From: Rhodococcus sp. PAMC28707
GTDB lineage: Bacteria; Actinomycetota; Actinomycetes; Mycobacteriales; Mycobacteriaceae
Assembly (NCBI RefSeq): GCF_004795915.1
Contig: NZ_CP039253.1
Location: forward strand, 1,116,001 to 1,180,000
Length of the DNA stretch: 64,000 bases
Direction of reading: 5' to 3'
How positions within the stretch are numbered: position 1 is the first letter of the stretch; each line of letters begins with the position of its first letter. Below, piece by piece: positions 36,925 through 45,659 of the stretch. Position numbers and translations under genes: made by a program. Below the pieces are notes generated by a model. That model saw only the letters and a list, made by a program, of their open reading frames with translations. It ran no database searches and was not told the origin of the DNA.

Positions 36925-37483
36925 CGGTGAGCCCGTGCATGCCTTCCGACGGCGGATCCTTCATATCCGACGCCGCTGTGTCGTCGACGTCTGCCGAGCG
37001 GGCATCGAGGTGACCGGCGTAGGTCGCGAAAGTGGTGAATACCAGTGCGCCGATCCGATCGGTGAAGACGATTTTGACGCCGAAGGTGTCCGAGTTGCTC
37101 TCACGGCCGTGGCTCTCGAGGAAGACATCGCTGTGCAGACTGTCCTCCGAGCGCAAAGGTCGATGCTCGATGGTGCGCTGCTCGGTCAGGCTCAGGACGT
37201 AGGAATCGAATTCCGCGAAGACTTCCCGGAGCACACGTGAAGCCGCGGACGTCGCAAGGTTTCGTTGCGCGTCTGCACGGTACGCAGTGTCCTCGACGTC
37301 ACCTGCTTTGGAAAACATCCAGAGCAGGTCAGATTGGTCTGCGCGCGTGGCGGCCGGATCGTAGAACTCGGACAACCGGTGCCGCTTGCCCAGTACGCCT
37401 TCGATCCAGTCGCTCGAAGGCGCACAAGCAGCGACTCTGTGACGACTCATAGCGGCATCGTATCCCGCCACGAGTTTGCGCAT
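36896..37483 (-). CDS. Hypothetical protein downstream of a porin
   Basis: Unrecognised protein of about 195 residues. A mixed alpha/beta middle (WIEGVLGKRHRLSEFYDPAATRADQSDLLWMFSKAGDVEDTAYRADAQRNL) is followed by a beta-rich part with VKIVFTDRIGALVFTTFATYAG. No signal peptide or membrane segment. ATG at 37483 has AGGAG close upstream; ATG at 37450 is possible. The frame continues upstream into the porin gene, which argues for these later starts. Same direction as the porins, 49 bp after mspA-like gene 1. Confidence 0.55.
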   Translation of the reverse strand: MRKLVAGYDAAMSRHRVAACAPSSDWIEGVLGKRHRLSEFYDPAATRADQSDLLWMFSKAGDVEDTAYRADAQRNLATSAASRVLREVFAEFDSYVLSLTEQRTIEHRPLRSEDSLHSDVFLESHGRESNSDTFGVKIVFTDRIGALVFTTFATYAGHLDARSADVDDTAASDMKDPPSEGMHGLTVSETSRSVS

Positions 37484-37532
37484 CGACTCCTGAGACAGAT
37501 CACAGAAACTCGTGAGATCTTGATCCCTCGCA

Positions 37533-38258
37533 TCAACCGATGCTGAAGGGCTGTCCCCAGAGAGTGACGGTCGAGGTAACTGCATCGTTCTCGATGGTGA
37601 CATCCACGTACGAGCGGGCCTCTGCGAAGCCTGCGCAACCGGACACGCTCAAGGTTTCGTCGGCGAAAGTGAATCCGCCTCCGTTGCCTTCGAACGGGAA
37701 GTCGTTGTCCGTTTCGGTCGCAACGGTGATGCCATCGATCTTCGCATTTGTCTCGTCGGCGACCAGCTTGACGTCGTTGAGCTGTCCCGGCGCGAGCTCC
37801 AGGTTGAGGCCCGCGCCGATCTCGTAGGTGTTCGGCTGCGTCCGGTCGATCTTCAGCGAACTCAAGTTACCCGGTTCGAGCGAAATGGTATTGCCCTGAC
37901 CGAACGTGGCGCCTACCCCGCCGCCGATGCCTGCTGCAAAATCGACTTGGCATCCGACGAGGAAGCCTGGTTCGATCTTGCCGCCACCGGGGTTGGAGGT
38001 CTCGACGGTGTAGTTGCCCGTCACCCATACGTTGCGCTGTGTCGGCGTTGCGCCCATGGACGGAGAGATGAGCCCACTCTGGCCGAAGCCCTTGACGGTC
38101 ACCACTGTTCCGTCGATGAGAGTCTTGCTGATCTCGTTGTCAGGCAACGGTACGAAAGTATCCGCGCTCGCTGCACCTGCCGACCAGAATCCGATTGCGA
38201 GGGCTCCGACTGCCCCGAGTGCTGCGATGCGCGCAGCAACAGTTCTGCTGTTCTTCAC
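37533..38258 (-). CDS. MspA-family porin 1
   Basis: Outer-membrane (mycomembrane) channel, 241 residues. A Sec signal peptide (about 1-32) ends in AGAASA before DTFVPLPDNE, which matches the mature start of MspA-type porins. Family features include NVWVTGNYTVE, EPGFLVGCQVDFAAGIGGGVGA, a long loop region and the C-terminal GCAGFAEARSYVDVTIENDAVTSTVTLWGQPFSIG. Two Cys may form a disulfide. MspA forms octameric goblet-shaped pores for small hydrophilic solutes. It lies 41 bp after porin 2, in tandem. Confidence 0.92.
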   Translation of the reverse strand: MKNSRTVAARIAALGAVGALAIGFWSAGAASADTFVPLPDNEISKTLIDGTVVTVKGFGQSGLISPSMGATPTQRNVWVTGNYTVETSNPGGGKIEPGFLVGCQVDFAAGIGGGVGATFGQGNTISLEPGNLSSLKIDRTQPNTYEIGAGLNLELAPGQLNDVKLVADETNAKIDGITVATETDNDFPFEGNGGGFTFADETLSVSGCAGFAEARSYVDVTIENDAVTSTVTLWGQPFSIG

Positions 38259-38299
38259 TGTGTCTGTTCCCCTCTAGGTCCTGCGAAGTTTCGAAAGTC

Positions 38300-38968
38300 T
38301 CAGCCGAGGCTGAACGGCTGGCCGTACAGAGTTCCCTTGTATCGGTAGTTTCCGGTGAGCTCGAGTGTCGTGTAGGACCGCGCCTGGGCGAATCCTCCGC
38401 AGTTCTGGACCGAGATCGCGACGTCCTGGTACTGGATTGCCGTAGTCGGTCCCAACACATCCTTGGATGCTATTTCGATCGCGGCGACTTCGCGGTCCTG
38501 CAACGGAATGTCGAAGTCGGCGCCGCCACCGATCTTGTTCTCGGTATTGCCTTCTCCGCCGATCAAGAACGGGATGGGAAACAGAGTGATGATGTTGGTG
38601 TTGCCACCCTCGATTCCGGCATCGAAATTCAACCCGAATTCGAGGTCGGTCATATCGAGCTGGCAGCCAACCAGGTAACCGGTCTTCAATGTTCCGGTCG
38701 AGCCTTCGGGGACCTCGGACAGGGCCGTGCCGGTGGCCCACGCGTTTCGGTTCAGTCCGTTGAAAGCAATTTGAGGCGCAACCTTTGCGGACTCGTCGAA
38801 GTGCGCAATCTTGTAGGGGCCGACTACCTTCTCGCCGTTGGCCAATGGGACGAAAGTTTCTGCGTTGGCGGCACCGGTGGACAGCAGTCCGATAGCGACG
38901 GATGCCACGGCACCGAGCGCGGCCAGCCTGCCGAACCTGCGCAGCGCGGAAAAGCGAGACTCGTTCAT
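38300..38968 (-). CDS. MspA-family porin 2
   Basis: A 222-residue MspA-type porin. The signal peptide ends in GAANA before ETFVPLANGEKV. It shares with porin 1 the blocks GYLVGCQLDM, QNCGGFAQARSYTTLELTGNYRYKGTLYGQPFSLG and a two-Cys arrangement. GAGGGGAACC lies just before the ATG at 38968, which is preferred to an ATG four codons upstream. Porins 1 and 2 are clearly a tandem duplication that has diverged. Confidence 0.92.
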   Translation of the reverse strand: MNESRFSALRRFGRLAALGAVASVAIGLLSTGAANAETFVPLANGEKVVGPYKIAHFDESAKVAPQIAFNGLNRNAWATGTALSEVPEGSTGTLKTGYLVGCQLDMTDLEFGLNFDAGIEGGNTNIITLFPIPFLIGGEGNTENKIGGGADFDIPLQDREVAAIEIASKDVLGPTTAIQYQDVAISVQNCGGFAQARSYTTLELTGNYRYKGTLYGQPFSLG

Positions 38969-39223
38969 GGTTCCCCTCATGCAGCGTCAACTTGAAAAGA
39001 CTTCGAGATCCGACCGCCCTCACATGAAGCGAGGCGTTTCCTCGGGAAGGGTACTGGACATTCGGCATGCCGTCATGAACAAACGGAATCAAATTTTACA
39101 AGACCGTTATAGAGACGACAATCGAAGGACCAGCCAAGTTATGCCCTGAACGTCCCTCATTCCGTTACCCTTTTTCCAATAGTGCTATGCCGTCCATCGG
39201 CTCGACTGGACTCGAGGAGAAAT

Positions 39224-39700
39224 ATGCTCAAGGGATTCAAGGACTTCCTGCTCCGCGGAAATGTCGTCGATCTGGCCGTCGCGGTGGTCGTCGGAGCTGC
39301 GTTCACCGCCATCGTCACCGCGTTCACGACCAACATCGTCAACCCGCTCATCGCGGCCCTCGGCGGTTCCAACGAATACGGGTGGGGATTCAAAATCACC
39401 TCGAGCCCTGAGACATTCGTCAATGTAGGCGCCGTGATCACGGCGGTCATCAACTTCATCATCCTCGCTGCAGTGGTGTATTTCGTACTCGTCCTGCCGG
39501 TGACCACCGCCAAGAAGCGGTTCGTCAGCGAGCCCGACAAGGAACTCAGCGACGTAGACGTCCTCGTTCAGATTCGAGACATGCTGGCCGGTGGAACCGA
39601 CGTCGGCCGCAGGCTTTCGACACCCGCGGATGACACCGGTGGCAGCGGCGAGGCAATAGCCGATGCCGATGATTCGGGCGGCGGGTTGCACAGCAAATAG
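39224..39700 (+). CDS. mscL: Large-conductance mechanosensitive channel
   Basis: Homopentameric stretch-activated channel that vents solutes on osmotic downshock. The 158-residue product starts MLKGFKDFLLRGNVVDLAVAVVVGAAF, the TM1 signature. A short periplasmic loop and TM2 (AVITAVINFIILAAVVYFVLVLPV) follow, with a cytoplasmic helix. GGAGAAAT precedes the ATG. The C-terminal 40 residues are Gly/Asp-rich, longer than in E. coli as is common in actinobacteria. Diverges from the porin 2 gene. Confidence 0.96.
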   Translation: MLKGFKDFLLRGNVVDLAVAVVVGAAFTAIVTAFTTNIVNPLIAALGGSNEYGWGFKITSSPETFVNVGAVITAVINFIILAAVVYFVLVLPVTTAKKRFVSEPDKELSDVDVLVQIRDMLAGGTDVGRRLSTPADDTGGSGEAIADADDSGGGLHSK

Positions 39701-39717
39701 GCGTACCCCCAAGCCCA

Positions 39718-39760
39718 GAAGGCCCGTTTCTGCTGATCCCCTCAGCAGAAACGGGCCTTC
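39718..39760 (+). terminator. Strong intrinsic terminator after mscL
   Basis: A perfect 19-bp stem with a 5-base loop (TCCCC, 39737-39741). The left arm starts GAAGGCCCG and the right arm ends CGGGCCTTC. It begins 17 bp after the mscL stop. It could also end transcription from the other strand. The rest of the gap up to 40018 shows no gene or motif I recognise. Confidence 0.9.
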
Positions 39761-40018
39761 GGCCTACCTGAACCATCCGAGAGGTTGTACCGCCATCCCT
39801 CGGATAGTGAGATTTCGAAACTCCTTTGGTACAAGACCTCACAGTCGCGTGAGCTACCGCCCGAATCCCACCAACCCGCAACCCACGAAGCCGATTACAC
39901 ACATGCTCTTCTCGAGCATGTGCACTCCTAGACCCGACGATGATGAACGGGAAACTAAACGGAGTAAGTGCAATGCGAATCACATAGAAGCGTGACAATT
40001 CCCCGGTTCACTCCAGGA

Positions 40019-40453
40019 TCAGAACTTTTGTAATGGAAACTCAGCCAAAGTGACCGTCGTACCGTCGTTGCCGCACGATGCTGCCACCGCCTCCGAGTTG
40101 TCGACGAATGCCTGACCCGAGGCGCTGTCGGCCTCGGTGAGTTCGAGCGAATCCTTCGGCAGCGCCGAGACAAGCGCTTCGATGTTCGTCTTCACCTCCC
40201 CCTCGGCCTGATCGGCGAGGGGGGAGATCTTGGCGAGCGCCGCGTCTTTGTCCGCGGTCCACTGGACGGGGTCCCCGCCGACGCCGGGGCCGGTTGTGGC
40301 GAGTGTCGTCAGTTCGTCGTGCGCAGATTTGAACTGTGCGCAGACATCGGCGTTCGCGCCCGAGGCCGAGCTGTCCGCCGATTCGCCACTGCCGCAACCG
40401 ACTAGAGCAACCATGCCGGCAAAAGCTACGACGGGAATGAAAGTGAAGCGCAT
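40019..40453 (-). CDS. Putative lipoprotein
   Basis: A 144-residue exported lipoprotein. The signal peptide MRFTFIPVVAFAGMVALVGC ends in the lipobox LVGC, so Cys20 would be acylated. The mature part begins with a Ser/Gly/Ala-rich linker and folds as a helical domain with two further Cys (NADVCAQFKSAHDELTTLA and VAASCGNDG). Such small helical lipoproteins are frequent in Rhodococcus; function unknown. It lies between the mscL terminator and the porin 3 terminator. Confidence 0.82.
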   Translation of the reverse strand: MRFTFIPVVAFAGMVALVGCGSGESADSSASGANADVCAQFKSAHDELTTLATTGPGVGGDPVQWTADKDAALAKISPLADQAEGEVKTNIEALVSALPKDSLELTEADSASGQAFVDNSEAVAASCGNDGTTVTLAEFPLQKF

Positions 40454-40530
40454 TAATTATCAGCCGTTTCTCGTGCACCGGAGCCCGCCGGGTTCGGTGC
40501 ACGCATTCAGAGGAAGTTGGGGACGAACAA

Positions 40531-40567
40531 ATCGGGCCCGTCCGGAATAACTCCGGACGGGCCCGAT
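40531..40567 (-). terminator. Intrinsic terminator after porin 3
   Basis: ATCGGGCCCGTCCGGA at 40531-40546 is exactly complementary to TCCGGACGGGCCCGAT at 40552-40567, with a 5-base loop. It lies 53 bp past the stop of the minus-strand porin 3 gene and upstream of the lipoprotein gene, separating the two. Confidence 0.88.
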
Positions 40568-40620
40568 CGGGTTCAGCGCATCAGCGCTGGGGTGTGAAGC
40601 TTTCGATCAACCGATCGAGA

Positions 40621-41292
40621 TCAGTTGAAGGTCCACGGGACACCGTAGGTGACAGCAACGTCACCGGTGGAGCTGGTGACCGAGACATACGGGCGAACGC
40701 GAACGTTGCCGAGGATGCCGGTCGCGGTGCCGTGAGCGTTGGCGATCTGAATGGTGCCCGAAGCGCCTTCGGCGTCACCCTCGGTGCCCTGGACACTGCC
40801 CGAAGCAGCGGTAGCGTCGACGATGCCAGGTCCGGGAGCGATATCAGCCGAGAAGCCGACCCGGGGGACGATGTCGCCGACGGTCACTGAAGGACCGGAC
40901 TGGGAGATAGTGGCACCGAGTGACGGCGTCTTGTAATCGAACGTGATCTTGCCGCCGAGGCTGGCAGGGTAGCCGACCTGGTAGCCGATGGCCACGGTGC
41001 CGTCGAAGTCTGCGGCGTCAGGTCCGGTAACGGTCCAGCCGGCGGTGCCGTTGGCGAACCACTCACGGGTGAGCGGGTTGCCGTCGAGCGGCGACACGCT
41101 GTTGATGAAGGTGTCGGACAGCGACACGGTGATGGTGTTTCCGTTGGCGTCGACGACCGTGTTGGTGCTGTCGACTGCTGCGGAAGCGGTACCGGTACCG
41201 AGTACCAGGCCGATAACCGAAGCGCCTGCTGCAACTGCAACGCTCATGGACTTGAACCCACGGCTACGCCGCGACTTCTGGATCTCCGTCAT
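40621..41292 (-). CDS. MspA-family porin 3 (divergent type)
   Basis: A 223-residue exported protein. The signal peptide (about 1-38) ends GTASAAV. The mature part has the MspA pattern VAIGYQVGYPASLGGKITFDYKTPSLGA, a variable middle with repeated short Thr/Gly/Ala strands, and VRPYVSVTSSTGDVAVTYGVPWTFN at the C terminus. It lacks the two Cys seen in porins 1 and 2 and is more like the Rhodococcus/Nocardia short porin branch. GAGGAAAAA before the ATG at 41292 fixes the start. It sits behind a 750-bp upstream region. Confidence 0.88.
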   Translation of the reverse strand: MTEIQKSRRSRGFKSMSVAVAAGASVIGLVLGTGTASAAVDSTNTVVDANGNTITVSLSDTFINSVSPLDGNPLTREWFANGTAGWTVTGPDAADFDGTVAIGYQVGYPASLGGKITFDYKTPSLGATISQSGPSVTVGDIVPRVGFSADIAPGPGIVDATAASGSVQGTEGDAEGASGTIQIANAHGTATGILGNVRVRPYVSVTSSTGDVAVTYGVPWTFN

Positions 41293-41828
41293 TTTTTCCT
41301 CATCATGTTCAGTCCCAGCACAGTCGCACGGGAAGCTTGTGGCTTTCACCCTCGGTTCACGACGGCAGCATTGCCGAGAATCCCCGAGCAGAACTTCGAT
41401 CCTCGGATCGCGTTCTTTGTCAGTTCCGACCCAAGAGCGTCGAACGTGTAAGTCCACGTCCTTGAAGTTGGAAGCTGAGGGGAACATTAGAGGAGTTGCC
41501 GGATCGTGACAATCCCTACGAATTCACGTCGGAGGTGTCCCATTCGTGATGTGTTTCGGGCAGGTGAACGAGTTTGACAACATACTGACGAGTAACGCGG
41601 ATCACATTGCTGACGCCCGTGGCCGACCCGTCACAAACCTCACCGAAGACCGCACATGGTTTGAAGTGGGCAGACACTCAAGTAACAAGGCTCACACCGA
41701 TGCCGAACGCCCCGAATGCGGGGTTTGGAATCATCGTGATCGGAAGCGCGACACCCATTTCGGGCTGACAAACAGTGCTAAAAACACGTAAACAACGAAT
41801 GAACACTTGTTCGATGCGACGCGAAAAA

Positions 41829-41844
41829 CGTGTCTTAGATCACA
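41829..41844. promoter_or_regulatory. CRP/GlxR-type binding site candidate
   Basis: CGTGTCTTAGATCACA fits the GlxR/CRP consensus TGTGANNTANNTCACA at 10 of 12 fixed positions. It lies about 540 bp upstream of the porin 3 start. GlxR-type cAMP regulators control many carbon and envelope genes in this order; the match alone is weak evidence. Confidence 0.4.
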
Positions 41845-41958
41845 TCAAAAGTGGTGTGGCGGACGCTCCCGATCGAACCACTCGTCCGATCTCGTGTCCT
41901 CTGAGCCCGTCCGTTCATCACTTGTCGTCTCGGGGAGGACGTCCCCGAAGATACGAGC

Positions 41959-41989
41959 GAGCCGAGCCCGTTCGATTCGGGCTCGGCTC
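41959..41989 (-). terminator. Intrinsic terminator after moaB2
   Basis: GAGCCGAGCCC at 41959-41969 pairs exactly with GGGCTCGGCTC at 41979-41989 around a 9-base loop. It lies 53 bp past the moaB2 stop and would end the pepD-moaB2 transcript. Confidence 0.8.
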
Positions 41990-42041
41990 TCGTCGTCGTG
42001 CATGTCGTTTTTGTGCTCGGCCATAGATGGAGGCCGCCTAC

Positions 42042-42539
42042 TCAGGCGTCCAGGACGGAAAGGTCGGCGATGACCTGTTTCGCCAACGGGGTCAACGTCG
42101 CCATGCCGTCACGGATCGCGGCCCTCGAGGACGCGAGATTGACCACCAACGTGCTGCCGGAAACTCCGACGAGCCCACGGGACAGACCGGCGTCGAGAGT
42201 GCCCGCCGCTATCCCGGACGATCTAAGAGCCTCGCTGATGCCCGGAATCTCTCTGTCCAAAACCTCGGCAGTGACATCCGGCGTCACATCTCGCGGCGAA
42301 ACTCCGGTCCCGCCGATCGATACGACAAGATCGACGCCACCGATGACAGCGGTATTGAGCGCATTGCGCACATCGACCTCATCCGACGTCACGGCAACCA
42401 CGCCGTCGACCAAGAATCCTGCTTCGGTGAGCAACTCTGTGACCAATGGGCCGGTCGAGTCCTGTTCGCTGCTGTTTGCGGTCCGATCGTCCACGATCAC
42501 GACCAACGCCCGTCCAGCCAGAGGTGCCTCTATTTCCAT
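42042..42539 (-). CDS. moaB2: MoaB2-type molybdopterin-binding protein
   Basis: A 165-residue MogA/MoaB-fold protein that binds or adenylylates molybdopterin. Conserved parts are ALVVIVDDRTANS, GPLVTELLTEAGF, SIGGTGVSPRDVTPDVT and GLVGVSGSTLVVNLASSR. I start at the ATG at 42539, matching remembered MoaB2 proteins. The frame is open to an ATG at 42629 that overlaps the pepD stop (TGATG), but the extra 30 codons have low GC at third positions. Same position as Rv0984 after pepD; in mycobacteria MoaB2 has been linked to SigE control. Confidence 0.9.
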   Translation of the reverse strand: MEIEAPLAGRALVVIVDDRTANSSEQDSTGPLVTELLTEAGFLVDGVVAVTSDEVDVRNALNTAVIGGVDLVVSIGGTGVSPRDVTPDVTAEVLDREIPGISEALRSSGIAAGTLDAGLSRGLVGVSGSTLVVNLASSRAAIRDGMATLTPLAKQVIADLSVLDA

Positions 42540-42628
42540 AGTGCTTACCGTAGTAGTAGCGCGCTGTTCGGTCTCACGCTGTGCGTAAATCGTTGCAACT
42601 GTCGCCAAGAGATCGGTATCGGACAACA

Positions 42629-44062
42629 TCAGCGGCCACCGGGGAATCCGGGGATCTGCAGCGGTGACTGCGACTCCGATTCCGGCGGCGCCTGGACGGC
42701 GGCGGTCTGCGGCTCGGCGGTTCCGAGGGTTACGTCGACGGTCTTGTCCTTCCCGCCTTCGCTGTACGTGATCTTCACCGAATCACCGGGGGCGTGCGAG
42801 CGCACGGCCGCGATGAGGGCGTCACCACTGGAAATCACTCGATCGTCGACCTTGGTGATGACAGCTCCCTTGGGTATGCCCGCCGCGGCAGCCGGCCCGC
42901 CCGCGGTCACTTCCACTACCGTCGCACCGTTCGCGTCGTCCTTCGAGGGAACCTGCACGCCGATCATGGCCTGCGTCGCCTTACCGGTCTTGCTCAGCTC
43001 GTCGGCGATGCGCTTGGCCTGATCGACCGGGATCGCGAAGCCGAGTCCGATCGATCCGCTCTGTGCACCAGAGGACTGACTTCCGCCGAGCGAGGCGATG
43101 GCGGTGTTGATGCCGATCAGCTGACCGTCGGTATTGACCAGTGCGCCACCCGAGTTACCGGGGTTGATGGCGGCATCGGTCTGGATGGCATCGATCACCG
43201 AGTTCTGGTTACCGGACTCACCACTGGTCGACACCGGGCGGTTCAGCGCGGACACGATGCCTGTCGTCACAGTTCCGGCGAGCCCAAGCGGTGAACCGAT
43301 TGCCACAACCTGCTGCCCTACTTGGAGATTCGACGAAGAGCCGAGTTCGATGGGCGTCAGGCCTGTCTTGCCTTCTGCCTTGATGACAGCCATGTCCGAC
43401 ACCGCATCCGCGCCCACGATCTTGGCGTCTGCAATCGACCCGTCCGAGAAAGCAACGCTCAGTTTGCCGTTGGCTCCCGCACCGGTCGCGACGTGATTGT
43501 TGGTGAGGATGAGTCCGTCCGAAGACAAGATGACGCCGGAGCCCTCCCCCTCTGCTTGGCTGCCCTTGACCTGAATCTGCACGACGCTCGGGAGAACCTT
43601 GGTCGCCACGGCCTGGACCGAGCCGTCGGGGAAGTTGGCGGCAGGCTGCGCCGCAGTGGCACTGGAGTTGAGCGAATTGGACACGGTGCCAGTGCCGTTG
43701 GCGTTGTTGGTAGCCATTGCCCCTACCGCGCCACCGATTCCGCCGCCGACCAGAACCAGCGCGATAGCTCCGGCGACGAGAGTGGTTCGGCCGGGCCGGG
43801 CCTTGAGCGCTGCAGGCGCCTGGGTTGCCGCCTCATGATGCTGCGGTGCAGCGTGTTGGTTGTAGCCGTACCCCTGCTGGGGGTACGGATTCTGACCGTA
43901 TGACGGGCTCCCGTACTGCCCGGCGGCCTGCTGTTGGCCATATGGAGGTTGCTGCGGAGGAAACTGCTGGGTGGAGTGCTGATCCGAGGGGCTCTGCGCA
44001 GTGGGATGCTCAGCCGCTGGACGCTCGGGGTTCTGCCCTGAGTCTGTGCGATCGTCGGTCAT
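42629..44062 (-). CDS. pepD: HtrA-like serine protease PepD
   Basis: Membrane-anchored periplasmic quality-control protease and chaperone, 477 residues. It has a Gln/Pro/Tyr-rich cytosolic tail (1-88) and a membrane helix at about 92-116. The trypsin-like domain has His190 (NNHVA), Asp223 (AVSDMAV) and Ser304 (NPGNSGGAL), and a PDZ domain spans about 360-455. All catalytic residues are present. It follows mprB by 142 bp, and that gap holds an MprA-type direct repeat, so PepD is probably induced by envelope stress and feeds back on MprAB. Confidence 0.95.
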   Translation of the reverse strand: MTDDRTDSGQNPERPAAEHPTAQSPSDQHSTQQFPPQQPPYGQQQAAGQYGSPSYGQNPYPQQGYGYNQHAAPQHHEAATQAPAALKARPGRTTLVAGAIALVLVGGGIGGAVGAMATNNANGTGTVSNSLNSSATAAQPAANFPDGSVQAVATKVLPSVVQIQVKGSQAEGEGSGVILSSDGLILTNNHVATGAGANGKLSVAFSDGSIADAKIVGADAVSDMAVIKAEGKTGLTPIELGSSSNLQVGQQVVAIGSPLGLAGTVTTGIVSALNRPVSTSGESGNQNSVIDAIQTDAAINPGNSGGALVNTDGQLIGINTAIASLGGSQSSGAQSGSIGLGFAIPVDQAKRIADELSKTGKATQAMIGVQVPSKDDANGATVVEVTAGGPAAAAGIPKGAVITKVDDRVISSGDALIAAVRSHAPGDSVKITYSEGGKDKTVDVTLGTAEPQTAAVQAPPESESQSPLQIPGFPGGR

Positions 44063-44134
44063 CAGTGAGTACTTCTTTCAGTAGAAACCTCGGTAGAGGT
44101 CGCCCGCGTTGTTATCGGTAACAATGCCGGTTAC

Positions 44135-44153
44135 TTCTGAGAGCGTGCTGAGA
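44135..44153 (-). promoter_or_regulatory. MprA-type direct repeat upstream of pepD
   Basis: On the minus strand, TCTCAGCA, three bases, then TCTCAGAA: two 8-bp direct repeats in 19 bp. This is the layout I recall for the mycobacterial MprA box (two loosely conserved 8-bp direct repeats spanning 19 bp). It lies 73 bp upstream of the pepD start, and mprA is the next regulator gene upstream. Confidence 0.65.
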
Positions 44154-44204
44154 TGTACCTATTGATTTCCCGAGACTCTCTGAATCCAATCCGGAACGAG
44201 AAAG

Positions 44205-45659
44205 TCAGATATCCGAAGCCGTAGGCACGATGTGCGGATCCACCTCACCCGGCAACACGATTCGAATCAGCGCACCCCCACGTTCGGACACCTCCACACC
44301 GATGGTGCCGCCGTGTTTGACCACAACTTGCCGAACTATCGCAAGCCCCAGCCCGGACCCTGGCATCGACCTCGACGCAGTCGATCTGTAGAAGCGATCG
44401 AACACGAGCTCGCGATCCTCCTCGGGAATCCCCGGCCCGCCGTCGTCGACGGTGAGTTCCATGAGCCCCTCACCGATCTTGCGCATCACCACGCGAACCT
44501 CACCGCCTGCAGGACTCCACTTGGCAGCGTTGTCGAGAACATTGAGCACCGCTCGCGACAACCCGGCCTGATCCCCGTAGACGAACCACGGCTCGAGGGT
44601 CGCGACGAAGGCGATTTCGTTGCGACGCCGTCGTACACGCTCGAGACTGCGGGCGACGGCATCGGCAAGATCCACGCGCTCGAATACCGTCTCAGGTGTG
44701 TCTTCACGGGCAAGGTCGACGAGATCTCCAACGAGTGTGGACAATTCTTGAATCTGCGCGACGACGTCGGTGCGCAACTCGGCCATGTCCTCGTCCGGAA
44801 TCGACGGGGCGCCGGGGCGGCCCGCGGCGATCAGCAATTCCATGTTGGTGCGAAGCGAGGTCAACGGGGTACGGAGTTCGTGACCGGCATCGGCGACGAG
44901 TCGACTCTGACGGCCTCTCGATTCCGCCAAGGCGCGGAGCATCGTGTTGAAACTCTCGGTGAGACGAGCCAATTCGTCGTCGCCGGTGACCGGAATCGGC
45001 GTCAGATCATCGGTACGGGCGACGCGTTCGGCGGCTGCGGTCAACCGCGCAATCGGGCGTAAACCGGTGCGGCCCACAGCCATTCCAGCGCCCGCCGCAA
45101 GTGCGACACCGCCACCACCCACGAACAGCAGAACCCACGCGAGTCGATCCAGTACCTCACCGGTGGGTGAAAGCCGTTGCGCAATGACAATTGTGCTGCC
45201 GTCCTGCGTGCGCTGGCTGAGCACCCGTTGCCCGTCGACCGTCCGCAACGAAAGATCACTCTTACCCTCGGCGACAGCAACTTCTGCGGCTCCGATCGGC
45301 ACCATGGAACCCGGCGGCACATATTTGGTGAGATCGGGATAGATCAGCGCAACCGAGACGTCGGTGCTGTAAAGCGTTGCACCGGCAACGTAGCGGGGGT
45401 CGAACGTCACCAGATTGCTGTTGATCAACGCATCTGCCCGGCTACGAAGCTGGTTGTCGACGTCACCGTACAACGCTCGCGACACGACGGCGTAAGCCGC
45501 AATCGCCATCACCGCCACAGCGATAGCGACCACCGACGCGGCCAACAACGTCACCCGCCAACGCAACGACACCGTCCGCGTCAACGGCATCGGAGGACGC
45601 ATCGCCGACGGGTCCGACACCGCCCGCGCGGGCGGCCGACGCCCGAAGGGAGCAACCAT
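44205..45659 (-). CDS. mprB: Sensor histidine kinase MprB
   Basis: Membrane sensor kinase of 484 residues. TM1 (about 34-60) and TM2 (LAWVLLFVGGGGVALAAGAGMAVG) flank an extracytoplasmic sensor of roughly 110 residues. HAMP, HisKA with DAGHELRTPLTSLR and HATPase_c with N box NVLDNAAKWSP, DDGGPGIP and GSGLGLAIVRQV follow. ATG at 45659 overlaps the mprA stop (TAATG), so the pair is translationally coupled. In mycobacteria MprB senses envelope stress and is restrained by DnaK and PepD. Confidence 0.94.
   Translation of the reverse strand: MVAPFGRRPPARAVSDPSAMRPPMPLTRTVSLRWRVTLLAASVVAIAVAVMAIAAYAVVSRALYGDVDNQLRSRADALINSNLVTFDPRYVAGATLYSTDVSVALIYPDLTKYVPPGSMVPIGAAEVAVAEGKSDLSLRTVDGQRVLSQRTQDGSTIVIAQRLSPTGEVLDRLAWVLLFVGGGGVALAAGAGMAVGRTGLRPIARLTAAAERVARTDDLTPIPVTGDDELARLTESFNTMLRALAESRGRQSRLVADAGHELRTPLTSLRTNMELLIAAGRPGAPSIPDEDMAELRTDVVAQIQELSTLVGDLVDLAREDTPETVFERVDLADAVARSLERVRRRRNEIAFVATLEPWFVYGDQAGLSRAVLNVLDNAAKWSPAGGEVRVVMRKIGEGLMELTVDDGGPGIPEEDRELVFDRFYRSTASRSMPGSGLGLAIVRQVVVKHGGTIGVEVSERGGALIRIVLPGEVDPHIVPTASDI

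Larger units (their letters stand above)
41293..42041. other. Long non-coding region upstream of porin 3
   Basis: About 750 bp with no supported gene; two open frames of about 80 codons on the plus strand lack ribosome sites and family features. It contains a CRP/GlxR-like palindrome at 41829-41844, a small CCCCG-AATG-CGGGG hairpin at 41710-41723 and the moaB2 terminator at 41959-41989. The minus-strand porin promoter and a long leader presumably lie within it. A small RNA is possible but not shown. Confidence 0.6.

Noticed and set aside
41546..42026. Two roughly 80-codon frames upstream of porin 3
   Set aside because: No ribosome-binding site, no hydrophobic or conserved pattern; left as non-coding.
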